Positions 35,541-43,010 of a stretch of DNA of 46,584 nt are shown in pieces. Under the pieces are notes generated by a model. That model did not search any database. It was not told the origin of the DNA and worked only from the letters and a program-made list of their open reading frames with translations. The DNA comes from Arthrobacter sp. SO5 (GTDB lineage: Bacteria; Actinomycetota; Actinomycetes; Actinomycetales; Micrococcaceae). Positions within the stretch are counted from its first letter, which is position 1; each line of letters opens with the position of its first letter. Where the stretch lies: contig NZ_MQTQ01000101.1 of the NCBI RefSeq assembly GCF_020532805.1, positions 31,164 through 77,747 on the forward strand. Direction: 5' to 3'. The translations under genes and the position numbers were made by a program.

Positions 35541-37046
35541 TCAGGCCGCCGCGCGGACCTCCTCCTGTGAGCGGACGGCCTTCCATTCCACAATCCGGGC
35601 CTGCTGGAGCGGGGTTTTCCGGTTGAAGTGCCAGGCCGCACCCAGCAGCAGGAACCACACGGGGGTCACGAAGAGTGCCATGCGGGTGTCATCGGCCTGC
35701 GCCAGAGCCATCAGCATGAAGACGAAGAACGCGAGCACCACGTACGGCATGAAAGCGGAGCCGGGCATCTTGAAGGCCGAAGCCTCGTGCAAGGGCGGCC
35801 GGCGGCGGCGGAAGGCGATGTAGCTGATCAGGATCATGGACCACACAAACATGGTCAGCACGGACGCCACGGAAGTGACGATCGTGAACGCGCCGATCAC
35901 GGAGTCGCCGGAATAGAGCAGGATGAGACCGGCCAGCAGAAAGATGCAGGAGAACAGCAGCGCGTTCTGCGGTACCTTACGGGTGCTGAGCTTTCCGAAT
36001 GCCTTGGGCGCATTCCCGTCCTGGGCGAGGCCGTAAACCATCCGGGACGTTGAGTAGATTCCGGAGTTCGCGCTGGAGGCGGCGGAGGTCAGGACCACAA
36101 GGTTGATGACCACTGCTGCGATCCCCAGCCCGGCCAGCGTGAACATGCCGATGAACGGGCTGCTCGCGGGGTCGATGGTGCGCCACGGATTGACAGCCAT
36201 GATGACCACCAGGGCACCCACGTAGAAGAGGAGGACACGGACCGGGATGGAATTGATGGCCCGCGGCAGGTTCTTCTCCGGGTCCTTGGTTTCGGCGGCG
36301 GCGGTACCCACCAGTTCGATCCCGGCGAACGCGAAGATGGCGATTTGGAAGCCGAGGACGAAGCCGAACATGCCGTGCGGGAACATGCCGCCGTCGTTCC
36401 ACATGTTGGCCAGGTTGGCTTTCGCGCCGTTCGGGGACGTGAAGTGGGTGGTGATCATAACCGCGCCGGTGATGATCAGGGCCACGATGGCGACCACTTT
36501 GATGATGGCAAACCAGAACTCCGCTTCACCGAACGCCTTCACCGTGGGAAGGTTCAGGAGGATCAGAACCACGGGGGTGAGCAGTGCCGGGATCCACAGG
36601 GGCGTGCCGGGCGCAAGCTTGTCCACGTATCCGGCAATGGCGACGATGTCCGCAACGCCAGTGACCACCCAGAAGAACCAGTAGGACCAGCCGGTGAAGA
36701 AGCTGGCCCAGGGGCCGAGCAGATCGCCGGCGAAGTCACTGAAGGATTTGTAGTTCAGGTTGGAGAGCAGAATTTCGCCCATCGCACGCATCACGAAAAA
36801 CAGCATGAAGCCGATGATCATGTAGACGAAGATGACGGACGGCCCGGCCAGCGAGATGGTCTTGCCGGACCCCATGAACAGGCCGGTGCCAATTGCTCCA
36901 CCGATGGCGAGCAATTGGATGTGACGGTTGCCGAGGGCACGAGCGAGGTGCGGTTCGCGGTTCCCGGCGCCGGAGTCACCGTGGGTGGGGGCGGCAGTGT
37001 CAGATTCAGAAATGGCCGGAGCGGCCGAGGTGGTGCGTTCAGACAT
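35541..37046 (-). CDS. Amino-acid permease (CycA/APC family)
   Basis: A 501-residue APC-superfamily amino-acid:proton symporter with 12 helices, closest in look to D-serine/D-alanine/glycine permeases. The first helix holds GGAIGTGLFMGSGKTI, and helix 6 has FAFAGIELVGTAAAETKDPE, both conserved family signatures; SGIYSTSRMVYGLAQDG follows helix 8. The N-terminus is a 35-residue polar tail. It is transcribed alone. Upstream are a 7-bp-arm dyad (TCCGTCA-N5-TGACGGA) at 37108-37126 and three GGCGGGTA repeats. Confidence 0.92.
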   Translation of the reverse strand: MSERTTSAAPAISESDTAAPTHGDSGAGNREPHLARALGNRHIQLLAIGGAIGTGLFMGSGKTISLAGPSVIFVYMIIGFMLFFVMRAMGEILLSNLNYKSFSDFAGDLLGPWASFFTGWSYWFFWVVTGVADIVAIAGYVDKLAPGTPLWIPALLTPVVLILLNLPTVKAFGEAEFWFAIIKVVAIVALIITGAVMITTHFTSPNGAKANLANMWNDGGMFPHGMFGFVLGFQIAIFAFAGIELVGTAAAETKDPEKNLPRAINSIPVRVLLFYVGALVVIMAVNPWRTIDPASSPFIGMFTLAGLGIAAVVINLVVLTSAASSANSGIYSTSRMVYGLAQDGNAPKAFGKLSTRKVPQNALLFSCIFLLAGLILLYSGDSVIGAFTIVTSVASVLTMFVWSMILISYIAFRRRRPPLHEASAFKMPGSAFMPYVVLAFFVFMLMALAQADDTRMALFVTPVWFLLLGAAWHFNRKTPLQQARIVEWKAVRSQEEVRAAA

Positions 37047-37107
37047 GAGGCTTCTTCCTTGTCACAGGCGGTCGCAGCGGGCGGGGGCGCAATGCGGGCC
37101 GCACGGA

Positions 37108-37126
37108 TCCGTCAGCGTGTGACGGA
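37108..37126. promoter_or_regulatory. Dyad upstream of the permease
   Basis: TCCGTCA and TGACGGA separated by GCGTG, about 60 bases upstream of the permease ATG; a plausible operator. Confidence 0.45.
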
Positions 37127-37137
37127 GATACAGTATT

Positions 37138-37190
37138 GGCGGGTAATTCAAGGTTAGGGAATGGCGGGTAAGTCGAGGTTGGGGCGGGTA
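37138..37190. repeat. Three GGCGGGTA direct repeats
   Basis: GGCGGGTA at 37138, 37163 and 37183; the first two are part of longer, partly matching units (GGCGGGTAATTCAAGGTTAG and GGCGGGTAAGTCGAGGTTGG). They lie between permease and cysteine hydrolase and could be activator sites or a small tandem duplication. Confidence 0.5.
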
Positions 37191-37212
37191 TAGTACGCCC
37201 CGATAGCTTGCC

Positions 37213-37863
37213 CTAGAAACTCTCAAGGATCGTTTGGGTCGTCACGACGGCGGCAAAGTCTCCACCCCACAAGTTGGTCGCTGTGACCTTAGATAGGTCC
37301 GCCGCTTTCATCACCACACCGTCTGGACCTAGAAGGTCAAAAGTATGGCAAGCGTCGATGGCAACAACCGTGCTGAATCCCAGGTTGTCGGACATGCGTG
37401 CCGTGGTCTCGACGCACATGTTGGTTTGTATTCCGCAAAGGACGACTTCCGTAATTCCGCTGGTGGTGAGCCAGTCAGCAAGGTCGGGTGACCCATAGAA
37501 TGAGGAATTTACCGTCTTGGTGACGGCCAAAGTCGGTTGGACGCCAGCCAAGAATGGTTTGAGTTGGGAACTACTCCGGCCCGGGTGAAACGTTGATTCA
37601 CGACGCTCGGACGTGTGTGTCACCATGACAAAGGGAAGCCCACGTTCTTGCCAGCGTTCGACCAGGCGGAGGATGTTCTTTTCGGCGTCAGGGTTGTCTC
37701 GTTCTCCCCAGTAGCTGTGATCATCAAAAGTCTGTTGCACGTCGATGACGATGAGTGCCGCATTAGTTGACAGTCGGAGATCCCAGCTGCTGGCCAGCGA
37801 CCTCTGCGCCGATATGTGCACTGCGTTTGTGTGAGTAGCATTATGCAAATCAGCTGTATTCAT
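37213..37863 (-). CDS. Isochorismatase-like cysteine hydrolase, copy 1
   Basis: A 216-residue cysteine hydrolase of the isochorismatase-like fold (amidohydrolase group). The Asp-Lys-Cys triad is visible: Asp41 in LIVIDVQQTF, Lys116 in VTKTVNSSF and Cys150 in GIQTNMCVETTAR. The first 25 residues extend beyond the usual start; internal starts are possible. It is closely similar to the protein at 40695 (DNP, VNSSFxGSPDL, ATNL/GVNL tails). It is divergent from the GlxA regulator at 37949 across 85 bases and is its likely target. The substrate is unknown; relatives cleave amides of small carboxylic acids. Confidence 0.9.
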   Translation of the reverse strand: MNTADLHNATHTNAVHISAQRSLASSWDLRLSTNAALIVIDVQQTFDDHSYWGERDNPDAEKNILRLVERWQERGLPFVMVTHTSERRESTFHPGRSSSQLKPFLAGVQPTLAVTKTVNSSFYGSPDLADWLTTSGITEVVLCGIQTNMCVETTARMSDNLGFSTVVAIDACHTFDLLGPDGVVMKAADLSKVTATNLWGGDFAAVVTTQTILESF

Positions 37864-37948
37864 GGGTAATACTCTGCCTGCGCTCATTCGCCACAGGTGA
37901 GTGGCAGTCATGGCATTGTCCGATTGTTTCCAGCCATATACTGATCTC

Positions 37949-38905
37949 ATGCTCTCCGTCGCCCTTCTCCTCCTTCCAGGCGCTCGGCTGTTTGATGTTG
38001 CCATCATCACCGAAACATGGTCACCAGAACGCCTTTCTTCGCCGCCCCTGGCCATCGATCTCCGCCGCTGTTCCGACGAAACCGGCCTCGTTCCGCTTAC
38101 CGAAGGAGCCCTTTGTGCCGCGGACGCACCCTTGGCTTGGGCTGAGACGGCCGACGTCGTCCTGATCCCAGGCCTGGGCAACTCCAGCGTGGTCCCGGAC
38201 GCCAAGTATCTGCGAGCGATCACGGAAGCGCACCGCCGCGGCGCCGTTATCGCGTCCCTCTGCTCGGGTGCGTTTGTCTTGGCAGAAACAGGCCTATTGA
38301 ATGGTGAGACCGCAACGACCCACTGGGGACTAACCAGCGCACTGGCTGCACGTTACCCCGAAGTCCACGTTGACCCGTCGGTGCTCTTCGTCGGCAACAA
38401 CCGCGTATGGACCTCTGCCGGCGTCGCTGCGGGAATCGACCTGAGCATCCACCTCATAAGAATGCTCTGCGGCGGGCAAGCGGCAACGGCGGTAGCGAGA
38501 TCGATGGTCATGGCGCCCCATCGGGCGGGGGGGCAAGCACAATTTGTGCGTTCCCCCGTGGCCGTGAAAGAACCCGACGGGGAAGCCTCGGATGTGGTTC
38601 GGTCGTTATTGGCGGCCGACCCCCGCCGAACGCGGACGGTGGCAGAGTTTGCCCGGAACGCATGCATGTCGGAGCGCACATTCGCTCGACGGTTTATGGC
38701 CGAAACTGGAACGACACCCCATCAATGGGTGATGAACTGGCGCATCGACGAGGCCAGCCAGCTGCTGGAAGAAAGCGACGCGTCCATAGCGGAGATTGCC
38801 AGGGCCGTTGGGTACGCGACGCCGGTGACTTTTCGCCAGCGATTCCGGGACGTCAAAGGTGTGGCGCCGATGGAATATCGCCGAGCGTTTCAGATGCGAA
38901 GCTAG
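37949..38905 (+). CDS. GlxA-family regulator, copy 3
   Basis: A 318-residue regulator with a DJ-1-like domain (SLCSGAFVLAETGLLNG, TSAGVAAGIDLSIHL) and an AraC DNA-binding domain (VAEFARNACMSERTFARRF, SIAEIARAVGYATPVTF). The ATG at 37949 matches the family start MLSVALLLLPGARLFDVA; an upstream GTG at 37901 is less likely. It is divergent from the cysteine hydrolase. Its last 55 codons are duplicated as a pseudogene at 4341-4509, and similarity continues past its stop into what was once the 3' end of a response regulator gene. Confidence 0.9.
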   Translation: MLSVALLLLPGARLFDVAIITETWSPERLSSPPLAIDLRRCSDETGLVPLTEGALCAADAPLAWAETADVVLIPGLGNSSVVPDAKYLRAITEAHRRGAVIASLCSGAFVLAETGLLNGETATTHWGLTSALAARYPEVHVDPSVLFVGNNRVWTSAGVAAGIDLSIHLIRMLCGGQAATAVARSMVMAPHRAGGQAQFVRSPVAVKEPDGEASDVVRSLLAADPRRTRTVAEFARNACMSERTFARRFMAETGTTPHQWVMNWRIDEASQLLEESDASIAEIARAVGYATPVTFRQRFRDVKGVAPMEYRRAFQMRS

Positions 38906-38945
38906 GATCCCGCCCGGCGCCCACAGTCGTGAAGGGATTCTTCAC
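38903..38945 (-). pseudogene. 3' scrap of a response regulator gene
   Basis: On the minus strand this reads LHDCGRRAGS then stop, matching the last residues HDWGKRAGA of the response regulator at 4507. DNA similarity runs straight across the GlxA stop in both places. So a locus where glxA and the regulator gene converge existed twice; here only this scrap of the second gene is left. Confidence 0.6.
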
Positions 38946-39110
38946 GCAGAGGAATCACAGGACGTGGATGCGGCCACTTTGGTGTCGGATGCCGTCCTTC
39001 ATTCGATTCATCGCGACAGACCCAATGCGCGAAAGGAATGCTGGCATATGCAACGGGCTTGTGTGCACTTTGCGGACGCCCAGCGCGCATAGCAAAACGG
39101 ACAAAAATGG

Positions 39111-39848
39111 CGAAGGCGAATTTCGGTTATCTCGGATGTTGATGGAAACCAGCGCGCCCTGAACGCTGACCTGGCTGATCTGCCTGCCCGCGACGTCGAT
39201 CTCACCGTGAATCTGGCCGACATCCTATCGGGCGTACTCCAACCGAAGAGACGGCGGATCGACTCATCCCCTTGGATCCGCCAACAGTCCAGGGCAATCA
39301 TGAGGGTCAGGTCCTCACGGATTCCCCCGACAAAGTGGGCCTGGCGGACCGCCTCGCCCGCGACGCAATGACAGCCGAACTCTAACTGGTTCGAATCCTT
39401 GCCCTCGCCGTTGGAGATTTCCAAGGACGTCCTCGCATTCCATGGCTCGCCCACCGATGGCCTCACCTACTTGCTCGAGAAGGTTGACCCAGATGGGGTG
39501 CGGCCCGCGACCGAGAGAGAAGTCATGGATCGTCTGGGAGACGAGTCGGAGAGGAAACTCCTTCTCTGCGGCCATACCCACATTCAGCGGTCGATGAGGC
39601 TCTCCACGGGCGCGCTCGTCTTGAATCCCGGAAGCGTCGGATGGCCCGTCTATGACGACGACGCACTCTTTCCACACCTAATGGAATCCGGCACCCCACA
39701 CGCCAGATACGCAATCGCGGAGGACTCGTCAGGTCGGTGGCTTGCCGAGATTTAAGGGGTCGTCTACGACTGGGAATTGGCAGCTTTAGCGGTGGAAGGC
39801 TGTGCCCGATTTGACATTGCCCGAGCCCTCCGCACCGGCCGCGTTTAG
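39111..39848 (+). pseudogene. Metallophosphoesterase, inactivated
   Basis: Read across frames: ISVISDVDGNQRALNADLAD, DLTVNLADILSGVLQP, then ETADRLIPLDPPTVQGNHEG, RLARDAMTAEL, stop, then ISKDVLAFHGSPTDGLTYLL, LLCGHTHIQRSMRL, VLNPGSVGWPVYDDD, and finally YDWELAAL to ARALRTGRV. The motifs DxH, GD, GNHE, H and GHTH of calcineurin-like phosphoesterases are recognisable, but the first His is Asp (SDVDGN) and the GD motif is AD. At least three frameshifts and a stop make it dead. No product is expected from the second half alone. Confidence 0.8.
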
Positions 39849-39976
39849 GAACCACCGTCCAGATGACGGCTCACCACTCGGGTGCCGCCGCGCCGCCCTT
39901 CCGTCTACTTGGTCATCAGCCAAAGGCCGATCCGAAGAATGAGTGATCGCGGCCCGTCGTCCGTTGCCGGGAGCTT

Positions 39977-40513
39977 CTAGACGATGGCCTGGGTGAGCGC
40001 CGCGATGGCGCCGGACATCGATCGACGAATCAGTTCGTCGCGGACTAGTCCATGTTCATCGATGGATTGCCTGGGTACGGGGACGTCGACGCAGGCGCCA
40101 TCTATCAGGGTCGCACCCGTATACCCCAGCACGGTCGCCAGCGAAGCATATGTCTTTTCCGCCCTGAGGGGGGTTGTCGATGGATTGATCCACCCTGTTG
40201 GCTTATCTGAAATCTCGGCGCCGCCTATCGTCCACTCCAGCAGATTCTTGAGGGCACCAGGCATCGCCCCAGCATATTCAGGAGTGCTGACCAGCAGTGC
40301 AGACGCATCTCGAATTGCCGCCCGCAGTTCTGCGACCTCCACCGGGAGGGCATCGTGATCCAGGTCCGGATTGAAATGCGGAAGACCACCTAGTCCGTTG
40401 TAAGTATCGGTGGCTAATGGGGTCCTCACCAGATCGGCAACGGTCGCGATGACCGCCGCGTTGATGGAACCGACCCTGACACTCCCACAGATCAGCAGGA
40501 TTGAATGAACCAC
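39977..40513 (-). CDS. NADPH-dependent FMN reductase
   Basis: A 178-residue flavodoxin-like reductase that uses NADPH to reduce FMN or a quinone, chromate or azo substrate. The phosphate-binding loop CGSVRVGSIN is at the N-terminus and the flavin motif TPEYAGAMPGALKNLLEW near the middle, both diagnostic. The C-terminal helix ends in AIAALTQAIV. It is divergent from the cysteine hydrolase at 40695; the space between holds a TetR-type operator nearer the hydrolase, so the operator may or may not control this gene. It fits a quinone or electrophile stress role (inference). Confidence 0.9.
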   Translation of the reverse strand: MVHSILLICGSVRVGSINAAVIATVADLVRTPLATDTYNGLGGLPHFNPDLDHDALPVEVAELRAAIRDASALLVSTPEYAGAMPGALKNLLEWTIGGAEISDKPTGWINPSTTPLRAEKTYASLATVLGYTGATLIDGACVDVPVPRQSIDEHGLVRDELIRRSMSGAIAALTQAIV

Positions 40514-40659
40514 GTCTCGTCCTTAGAATCTTCAAGTTCAACGTCCCGGCTTTTGACCGGCACCAGGGCATACGTAGTGAGGAGCATACGGGTACCCGAG
40601 CATGAATGGCCTCAACGCACAGCTTCACCCAAGCCGGGAGGGAGATAATCTGCGTCGAT

Positions 40660-40683
40660 AACTATACGGACGATCGTATAGTA
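40660..40683. promoter_or_regulatory. TetR-type operator, copy 3
   Basis: The reverse orientation of the shared 24-bp palindrome, with core TATACGGACGATCGTATA, differing by one base from copies 2 and 4. It ends 11 bases before the GTG start of the cysteine hydrolase, where a bound repressor would cover the start region. Confidence 0.8.
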
Positions 40684-40694
40684 CAATCGCGAAT

Positions 40695-41297
40695 GTGAAT
40701 ACTTCTTCCTCGCCCCTCACCCTTGATCCCCGCGCCGCACTGGTGATCGTCGACGCCCAAAGGGCCTTCGATGACGCCGCCTACTGGGGTCCGCGCGATA
40801 ACCCCTCCTGTGAGGCAAACATCGCTGCCCTGCTGACGCGGTGGCGAGAAACCAGCCGCCCCATCGTTTTCGTACGCCACGACTCCACCGCCCCGTCCTC
40901 GCCCCTGCACCCGGACAACCCAGGCAACGCGTTCAAGGACATCATCACCGGCACCCCGGATCTCTTGGTGCGCAAGAGCGTCAACTCCAGCTTTCACGGC
41001 ACTCCCGATCTACACGCCTGGCTGCAGGAAAACGGCATCGAGGAACTGGTCGCCTGCGGAATCACCACCAACCACTGTTGCGAGACCACCGCCCGAGTCG
41101 GGGGCAACCTCGGCTACGGGGTGTTCTTCCCCCTGGATGCCACCCACACCTTCGACCGCATTGCCCTGGACGGTGAGAACGTCGCCGCAGCTTCCCTGTC
41201 CCGGATAACCGGGGTGAATCTACACGGGGAGTTCGCCACGGTAGTGACCACCGCCGGCTTGCTCGAACAGGTACCGCAACTCGCAACCGCGCAGTAG
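40695..41297 (+). CDS. Isochorismatase-like cysteine hydrolase, copy 2
   Basis: A 200-residue cysteine hydrolase of the isochorismatase-like fold. The triad is Asp20 in VIVDAQRAF, Lys94 in VRKSVNSSF and Cys128 in GITTNHCCETTAR. It shares most conserved stretches with the protein at 37213 but lacks its N-terminal extension. The start is GTG at 40695, with the TetR-type operator immediately upstream and no clear ribosome binding site, so the message may be nearly leaderless. It is divergent from the FMN reductase. Regulation differs from its paralogue (TetR here, GlxA there). Confidence 0.9.
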   Translation: MNTSSSPLTLDPRAALVIVDAQRAFDDAAYWGPRDNPSCEANIAALLTRWRETSRPIVFVRHDSTAPSSPLHPDNPGNAFKDIITGTPDLLVRKSVNSSFHGTPDLHAWLQENGIEELVACGITTNHCCETTARVGGNLGYGVFFPLDATHTFDRIALDGENVAAASLSRITGVNLHGEFATVVTTAGLLEQVPQLATAQ

Positions 41298-41330
41298 CCG
41301 GAACGGACGGGACTGTCCGTTCAACACTCC

Positions 41331-41348
41331 TCTATCGGTATTGATAGA
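41331..41348. promoter_or_regulatory. Dyad TCTATC-N6-GATAGA
   Basis: Perfect 6-bp arms with a 6-base spacer, just after the cysteine hydrolase stop and about 200 bases before the acetyltransferase. The layout is that of an ArsR/SmtB-type site, and the acetyltransferase's dead relative at 25738 follows an arsR gene. Confidence 0.4.
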
Positions 41349-41534
41349 CACCTTCGGCGGCTTTTCCGGAGACGGCTCAATCCGACGACGCGTCTCAATC
41401 TCGATCCCCCCTTCGACGAAAGTGAGTCCATCTCAATGGGCAACGAAACAGAAGGATTTTCAGACCCTCTGATACATGTCTCCGTTGATGGCCCGGCGGC
41501 GCAGGCCGTCAGCGTGCTTTTGATTGAGCAACTT

Positions 41535-42059
41535 GTGACCGCGCCGGAAGCGTCCGCGGCCACGATCCGTCCCATGTGCGACGGCGACTGGCCGGCCGTG
41601 CAACGGATCTACCGTGAAGGCATCGCCACCGGCCACGCCACATTCGAATCAGAAACGCCCGACTGGGAGCAGTTCAACACCTCGAGACTGCCCGGCCACC
41701 GGCTCGTCGCCGAAACCGCTGAAGGGAGGGTCGTTGGCTGGGCCGCCGTCTCCCCCGTCTCGGCCCGCCCCGCGTACTCGGGTGTGGTCGAACACTCTGT
41801 CTACATCGCAGCCGTTGCACGCGGGCAAGGCCTGGGCGCAGCGCTGCTGCGGGCCTTGGCAGACTCCACAGAGGGTGACGGGATCTGGACCATCCAGGCC
41901 AGTGTCTTCCCCGAAAACGAAGCCAGCCTCAGACTCCACCTCGCAAACGGCTATGTCGTCATCGGGCGCAGGCAGCGTATCGCCAGGATGACCCACGGGC
42001 CGCTTACCGAACAGTGGCGCGACACCATACTGATTGAGCGCCGCTCCCCCACCATTTGA
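41535..42059 (+). CDS. GNAT N-acetyltransferase (phosphinothricin/ArsN type)
   Basis: A 174-residue acetyl-CoA-dependent N-acetyltransferase. TIRPMCDGDWPAVQRIY opens the fold, GRVVGWAAVSPVSARPAYSG leads into the catalytic strand, and VARGQGLGAALLRAL is the acetyl-CoA motif A. The pattern is that of phosphinothricin and methionine-sulfoximine acetyltransferases, which also occur in arsenic loci as ArsN. The GTG at 41535 aligns with the ATG of the broken copy at 25738; an in-frame ATG at 41436 would add 33 unrelated residues. No arsR precedes it here, so the gene has been moved away from its usual partner. Confidence 0.85.
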   Translation: MTAPEASAATIRPMCDGDWPAVQRIYREGIATGHATFESETPDWEQFNTSRLPGHRLVAETAEGRVVGWAAVSPVSARPAYSGVVEHSVYIAAVARGQGLGAALLRALADSTEGDGIWTIQASVFPENEASLRLHLANGYVVIGRRQRIARMTHGPLTEQWRDTILIERRSPTI

Positions 42060-42154
42060 ACGCCGGCGCGTCCCGGCCCGCCTCAAATCACCGGCGAAAA
42101 CTGACGTCCCCCAGCCGTCAAGAGCTCCCACGCCCGAGCACAAGGAGCACGCCG

Positions 42155-42278
42155 CCGTGATTGGGCGCGACGGGCATCCGGTGCGCATCCACGTGATCGA
42201 TGGCGCCGGCCACCACAACCATTGACGCACCCCGATGCAGTGGCGCGGCTCATCGACGTCGGCCTCGAGCGTCAATAG
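42155..42278 (+). pseudogene. Alpha/beta hydrolase C-terminal scrap
   Basis: Two frames give RIHVIDGAGHHNH and, after a one-base shift, LTHPDAVARLIDVGLERQ then stop. This looks like the last strand, catalytic-His loop and final helix of an alpha/beta hydrolase, comparable to the GLGHNRLLADRCVVDAVTEF of the hydrolase at 782. Only the last 35 residues are left. Confidence 0.45.
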
Positions 42279-42322
42279 ACGCCGACCCCTCTGCCGGTCC
42301 TACCGCCCCATTGTTGGGGAGA

Positions 42323-42709
42323 TCAATGGAACGCAAGGATGAGGTACATAGCCGCGAGGGCGATCGTGGTGGGGGTCATGATGAGGCGTTCTGGTTTGCT
42401 GCGGGAGATCCCGTTCATGAGAACGCCGAGCACGAAGTATGCCGTCATCACCCACATGGTGATTGCAGTAAAAGATTCGCTGACCAATACCGGGACCAGG
42501 CCAGCCTTGGCCAGCGCCGCATACGCGAAGAGCGCATACACGGCTATGGATACGGCGCTCCCGATTCTCAGTTTTGCGGGGAGGACGCGGTGTTGACCGC
42601 CCCACGCCGCCCTGCCCAGCGGAGCTCCGGCGATAAGCACGACCTGAAAGACGGCCAGGCCAGCCAGAAGTGCGCAGGCGAGTATTGCGAAAAGCTGATC
42701 GAACGGCAT
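42323..42709 (-). CDS. Four-helix membrane protein, 128 residues (copy 2)
   Basis: A close paralogue of the membrane protein at 6538-6924: same length, same start (MPxDQLxAILACALLAGL), the same loop WGGQHRVLPA and the same RIGSAVSI and ISRSKPERL segments. Four membrane helices are predicted. Function is unknown. Here it is not next to a kinase; instead a truncated TetR start and a TetR-type operator lie upstream on the same strand, so it may be transcribed from that promoter. The duplication ties the two-component operon to this region. Confidence 0.8.
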   Translation of the reverse strand: MPFDQLFAILACALLAGLAVFQVVLIAGAPLGRAAWGGQHRVLPAKLRIGSAVSIAVYALFAYAALAKAGLVPVLVSESFTAITMWVMTAYFVLGVLMNGISRSKPERLIMTPTTIALAAMYLILAFH

Positions 42710-42742
42710 CTAAATCCATCCTCTTGTCCGGTGCCAAGCAAT

Positions 42743-42844
42743 TTATGGGGCGCGTCTCTTGCCGTCCCTGCCGGTGCCCTTGGCGGTGGTTCCGAGCGGT
42801 TCGATCTTTCCCGGCTTCAGCCCTCTTGGCGTCCTGCCATCCAT
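42743..42844 (-). pseudogene. TetR N-terminal fragment, 33 codons
   Basis: From the ATG at 42844, with GAGGAAAG upstream, the minus strand reads MDGRTPRGLKPGK, close to the MDGRTARGLKSKK of the TetR remnant at 30697, then diverges into a basic tail ending GRDGKRRAP and a stop. Promoter and leader also match the other locus. Only the first dozen codons are TetR; the rest comes from elsewhere. It may be translated as a short peptide ahead of the membrane protein. Confidence 0.6.
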
Positions 42845-42877
42845 CTTGAACTTTCCTCGTGCACCTAGCAGCAATCA

Positions 42878-42901
42878 TACTGTACGATCGTCCGTATAGT
42901 T
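42878..42901. promoter_or_regulatory. TetR-type operator, copy 4
   Basis: Identical over 24 bases to the site at 30731 (core TGTACGATCGTCCGTATA). It lies 33 bases before the truncated TetR start on the minus strand and 110 bases before the MBL-fold gene on the plus strand. Confidence 0.8.
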
Positions 42902-43010
42902 ATGACTTGGCCTCATAGCTACACCGCTTCTCCCGGCTCGCCCATCGGCGGACCGGTCCGTGGCGGCAAAAAAGACCGCACGTTGAAATTAAAGAATCTA
43001 AGGAAGACCC

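Noticed and set aside
41436..41534. A 33-residue N-terminal extension of the acetyltransferase
   Set aside because: Its residues do not match the paralogue at 25738, which begins at the position equivalent to 41535.
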